Origin: Actinomycetes bacterium
GTDB lineage: Bacteria; Actinomycetota; Thermoleophilia; RBG-16-64-13
Direction of reading: 5' to 3'
DNA: 7,059 nt
Assembly: GCA_021815245.1 (NCBI GenBank)
Contig: JAKAHF010000110.1
Span: 1 to 7,059 of the forward strand
Of the stretch, positions 4,646 through 7,059 are shown piece after piece (the first letter of the stretch is position 1; each line of letters starts with the position of its first letter). Below the pieces are notes generated by a model. That model made no database searches. It was given only the letters and a program-made list of their open reading frames with translations, and was not told the origin of the DNA. Both the position numbers and the translations under genes were made by a program.

Positions 4646-6240
4646 CGCTTGCGGGGTTCATGGGTTGCGGGAAATCGTCGGTGGGAACGCTGGTCGCAGG
4701 TCACCTCGGCTGGGATTTCATCGATCTTGACGAGGCCTTTGTCGCGTCCGAGGACTCGACGATCGCGGAGTTCTTTGCTCGTCTCGGTGAAGCAGCCTTT
4801 CGTGAGCGTGAGTGCGACGTGCTCGAGCAAGTACTCGCGGCTCGCCGAGAGGACCAGGGTCTCGTACTAGCGCTGGGCGGTGGCACTCTTGAAAGCGCTC
4901 GGGCCCGCACCCGGCTGAAGGCCCTTGGGGGCGTTGTCTATTTGGAGATCGATGCTGAGTCGGCCTGGCAACGGGCCAGGGGGAGTGGGCGGCCCCTGGC
5001 AACCGATGAGGAGGCCTTTGGTGCTCTGCTGGCTCGACGCCGGAGGATCTACGAGGACTGCGCGTCGGTAGTGTGGCCCGTGGAGGGGCAAGATGTCGAG
5101 TCATTGAGCCTTGGACTGTCGCGGCTTGTGGCGGCTGCCGGCGGGGCGTGGCAAACCCTCTGGGGCCGGCGGCTCATCGCTACGGAACGAACGTCGCTGG
5201 TCGTGGGCGGCGCCGGATCGCTCCGGATTATCGGAGAGCGTGCAAGGCAGGTCAGAGAGGCCGGTCGCAGGGTGTATGTCATCAGCGACCGTACTGTCAT
5301 GGCCGCGTGGGGCGAACGATTCCTGGATCTCGCCGGTGTTCCCGCCGAGCAGGCGCTGGCCATAGAACCGGGCGAGGCCAGCAAGAGCCCCGCGATGCTT
5401 GCGGAATGTTGGGGTTGGCTGGCCGACCGCGGGGCTCGACGCGATGACGTGGTGGTGGCGTTCGGCGGCGGTGTGGTCGGCGACCTCGCCGGCTTCACGG
5501 CGGCCACCTATCAACGGGGAGTCGAGCTGTGGCAGGTGCCGACTACTCTCCTCGCCCAGGTCGATTCGAGCATCGGGGGCAAGACCGCGATAGATCTCAC
5601 GGCCGGGAAGAATCTGGTCGGAGCGTTCTACCAGCCAGACCTGGTCGTTGCCGATCCGGTCACCCTGACCACCCTTCGAGATGAGGATTTCAAAGGAGGC
5701 CTGGGTGAGGTCGTGAAACATGTATTGCTCATATCATCGGAAGCTCTCGACAGGCTGGAGAACGCCGTGCCGGGACTTCTGCGGCGCGACCTGGCGACGT
5801 CGGCCGCGATCGTGAAGGAATCGGTGGATTTCAAGGCCCGCGTGGTGCAGCAAGACGAGCGAGAAGGCGGTGTGCGGGCTATTCTGAACCTGGGTCATAC
5901 CGTGGGGCATGCGTTAGAGGTGACCGAAGGGTACGGACAGATGAGCCACGGAGTCGCCGTTGCCCTGGGTCTTCAGGTTGCACTCGCCGTGAGCGAAGAG
6001 GTGCTCGGGCTCGATCGATCGGTGCGGGAGCGCGTGCGCCGGGTGTGTGAAGCGTTGGGCCTGCCGACGTCGTGGCCGATCGAGTCGGCCGAAGCGGTTA
6101 TCGGTGCCACCGGGCGCGACAAGAAGGTTCGCGCCGGCTCGTCGGGATTCGTCGGTTTACGTGCGCCGGGTGATCCCGTGTGGGGCATCGACGTATCACC
6201 ACAGCTGCTCGTCAGATGCATGGAGGCGATAAGGCAATGA
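4630..6240 (+). CDS. aroKB: Bifunctional shikimate kinase / 3-dehydroquinate synthase (AroK-AroB fusion)
   Basis: One frame of 536 residues carries both enzymes. Residues about 1-170 are shikimate kinase: P-loop GFMGCGKS (9-16), IDLDE (31-35), Arg58 in AAFRERE, GGGTL (83-87), lid GRPLA (120-124) and RRRIYED (137-143). Residues about 180-536 are 3-dehydroquinate synthase: FGGGVVGDLAGFTAATYQRG (278-297) for NAD, PTTLLAQVDSSIGGKTAID (304-322), GKNLVGAFYQP (326-336), and metal-ligand candidates Glu360 in GLGEVVKH, His423 in LNLGHTVGH and His440 in MSHGVAV. The synthase catalyses step 2 (DAHP to 3-dehydroquinate), the kinase step 5. The GTG start is chosen because the kinase beta strand begins right after it; an upstream in-frame ATG at 4480 would add 50 residues unlike any kinase. 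The start overlaps aroC by 16 bases, and its ribosome binding site is weak (AGGGG 4622-4626 or GGAAAG 4615-4620), suggesting coupling to aroC translation. Similar kinase-synthase fusions are known in other bacteria. Confidence 0.94.
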   Translation: MAPLLALAGFMGCGKSSVGTLVAGHLGWDFIDLDEAFVASEDSTIAEFFARLGEAAFRERECDVLEQVLAARREDQGLVLALGGGTLESARARTRLKALGGVVYLEIDAESAWQRARGSGRPLATDEEAFGALLARRRRIYEDCASVVWPVEGQDVESLSLGLSRLVAAAGGAWQTLWGRRLIATERTSLVVGGAGSLRIIGERARQVREAGRRVYVISDRTVMAAWGERFLDLAGVPAEQALAIEPGEASKSPAMLAECWGWLADRGARRDDVVVAFGGGVVGDLAGFTAATYQRGVELWQVPTTLLAQVDSSIGGKTAIDLTAGKNLVGAFYQPDLVVADPVTLTTLRDEDFKGGLGEVVKHVLLISSEALDRLENAVPGLLRRDLATSAAIVKESVDFKARVVQQDEREGGVRAILNLGHTVGHALEVTEGYGQMSHGVAVALGLQVALAVSEEVLGLDRSVRERVRRVCEALGLPTSWPIESAEAVIGATGRDKKVRAGSSGFVGLRAPGDPVWGIDVSPQLLVRCMEAIRQ

Positions 6241-6692
6241 CAGATGTCGCCAAGCGATTGATCGTGCTCCATGGCCCGAACCTCAACCTGCTCGGGCAAC
6301 GCCCGGTCGAGCACTATGGCACCATCACACTACCCGAGTTGGAACAACGCGTGAGCGGGGAGGCTGCAGGCCTCGGCTGGGAGTGTAGCTGCCTGCAGAC
6401 CAACCACGAGGGCATGTACATCGACTGGATACACGCGTTTCGGAACGAAGGGGCTCTGCTTGTGAACCCGGGCGCGTGGACGCATTACAGTTATGCCATT
6501 CGAGACGCTCTCGAATTGGTGAACTGCCCTGTCGCGGAGGTTCATCTCTCAGACATCTCGTCGCGGGAGGACTGGAGGCGCGTGTCGGTGGTGTCGCCTG
6601 CCGTTAGCTTCACGATCAGCGGCAAAGGCCCAGACGGCTACGTCGAAGCAGTGAGGCGCCTCGTCGATCTGGTTGCCGGCAAAGGCAGGTAG
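6237..6692 (+). CDS. aroQ: Type II 3-dehydroquinate dehydratase, divergent
   Basis: The 151-residue product has type II dehydroquinase length and motif order; it removes water from 3-dehydroquinate to give 3-dehydroshikimate (step 3), acting as a dodecamer in the known family. Visible motifs are VLHGPNLNLLGQRPVEHYG (10-28) with Arg22 and Tyr27 at the catalytic lid, QTNHEGMYIDWIH (54-66), NPGAWTHYSYAIRDAL (77-92) with Asn77, and EVHLSDISSRE (101-111) with His103 and Arg110. Several usual residues differ: NHEGE is NHEGM, NPGAYTHTS is NPGAWTHYS, and HLSNI is HLSDI. The catalytic Tyr, Asn, His and Arg remain, so activity is likely. The ATG overlaps the aroKB stop by 4 bases (ATGA, 6237-6240), with GGAGG at 6222-6226; a longer in-frame GTG start at 6180 would lie inside aroKB and add non-family residues. 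Confidence 0.9.
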   Translation: MTDVAKRLIVLHGPNLNLLGQRPVEHYGTITLPELEQRVSGEAAGLGWECSCLQTNHEGMYIDWIHAFRNEGALLVNPGAWTHYSYAIRDALELVNCPVAEVHLSDISSREDWRRVSVVSPAVSFTISGKGPDGYVEAVRRLVDLVAGKGR

Positions 6693-6754
6693 GGCGAGAT
6701 GATGCCGCGTATGATAGGCAGGTGTAGTAAAATGCAGCGTCGCGCAAGGCGGCA

Positions 6755-6760
6755 TACAAT
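6755..6760 (+). promoter_or_regulatory. Possible -10 element for efp
   Basis: TACAAT matches five of six bases of the standard -10 hexamer and lies 36 bases before the efp start, in the 104-base gap after aroQ. No -35 match is seen at the right distance. An alternative -10, TAAAAT, lies at 6728-6733, also without a clear -35. A 7-bp inverted pair, ATGCCGC (6702-6708) and GCGGCAT (6749-6755), brackets the region but is 40 bases apart and may be chance. Confidence 0.35.
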
Positions 6761-6796
6761 CGTCCACAGTGTTGTTGTTTTCTGGAGGCTGGACGC

Positions 6797-7059
6797 GTGA
6801 TCTCAACAAATCAGTTCAAGGTTGGCATGACGATCAGGTACGAAGGGGATATGTATCGGATCGCCGAGTATCAGCATGTGAAGCCCGGCAAGGGCGGCGC
6901 ATTCATGCGGACCAAACTGCGCAATATGACCACGGGTGCCCTCATCGAGAAGACCTTCCGGCCGGAGGAGAAGTTCGATCAACTCCGCACCGAAGAGCGG
7001 CCGATGCAGTACCTCTATGAAGATGGCGACCAAGTGGTCTTCATGGATGCGCAGAGCTA
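6797..7059 (+). CDS. efp: Elongation factor P, N-terminal part (cut by window end)
   Basis: The first 87 codons are present, starting at a GTG with GGAGG (6784-6788) 8 bases upstream; the frame is still open at base 7059. EF-P binds between the P and E sites of the ribosome and relieves stalling at proline runs. The start MISTNQFKVGMTIRYEGD and the loop HVKPGKGGAFMRTKLRN (27-43) are typical of the family's KOW-like domain I, with Lys32 at the tip of the PGKG loop, the position that carries a post-translational modification in several bacteria. KTFRPEEK and QYLYEDGDQVVFMD begin the next domain. Lys rather than Arg at 32 points away from the rhamnosylated type. No modifying enzyme is encoded in the window. 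Xaa-Pro peptidase genes often sit between aroQ and efp in other bacteria; none is here. A full protein of about 185 residues is expected. Confidence 0.95.
   Translation, partial: MISTNQFKVGMTIRYEGDMYRIAEYQHVKPGKGGAFMRTKLRNMTTGALIEKTFRPEEKFDQLRTEERPMQYLYEDGDQVVFMDAQS

Noticed and set aside
6702..6755. Inverted pair ATGCCGC and GCGGCAT as a terminator after aroQ
   Set aside because: The 7-bp arms are 40 bases apart, and no T-run follows directly, so it is a poor terminator candidate.

Overview
The window is GC-rich bacterial chromosome, densely packed on the + strand, with many non-ATG starts (GTG for pilM, pilO, aroKB and efp; TTG for aroC). It carries type IV pilus (T4P) assembly genes next to a shikimate-pathway block and efp. 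High GC, a fused shikimate kinase/3-dehydroquinate synthase, T4P genes and the aroC-aroKB-aroQ-efp order suggest a deep actinobacterial lineage, perhaps near Coriobacteriia. This placement is an inference from memory of gene order and protein style; nothing in the window proves it.

Region 1 (1-3358) is the T4P part. It opens with the last 39 codons of a prepilin peptidase. After a 144-base gap follow pilM, pilN, pilO and a lipoprotein with a PilP/GspC-like C-terminal domain. pilM and pilN are 1 base apart, pilN and pilO overlap by 4 bases, and the lipoprotein gene starts 18 bases after pilO, so the four form one operon. Their products should form the inner-membrane alignment platform: cytoplasmic actin-like PilM docks on the PilN N-terminal tail, and PilN and PilO pair through coiled coils and ferredoxin-like domains outside the membrane. 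The lipoprotein probably joins them on the outer face.

Region 2 (3359-3427) is a short intergenic stretch with a 10-base palindrome, an extended -10-like element, a perfect 9-bp hairpin and a strong ribosome binding site, all before aroC. It probably separates two transcription units.

Region 3 (3428-6692) holds aroC, an aroK-aroB fusion and aroQ, overlapping by 16 and 4 bases. Together they cover steps 2 (AroB), 3 (AroQ), 5 (AroK) and 7 (AroC) of chorismate synthesis. Steps 1, 4 and 6 are not encoded here.

Region 4 (6693-7059) is a 104-base gap with a possible promoter, then the first 87 codons of efp (elongation factor P), cut off by the window end.

Most of the content is recognisable core metabolism and pilus assembly. 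I found no CRISPR array, tRNA, rRNA, insertion sequence, toxin-antitoxin or phage gene. The least ordinary items are the PilP-like lipoprotein with its Thr-rich stalk, the weakened nucleotide-binding motifs of PilM, a divergent AroQ, and the palindrome/hairpin cluster before aroC.
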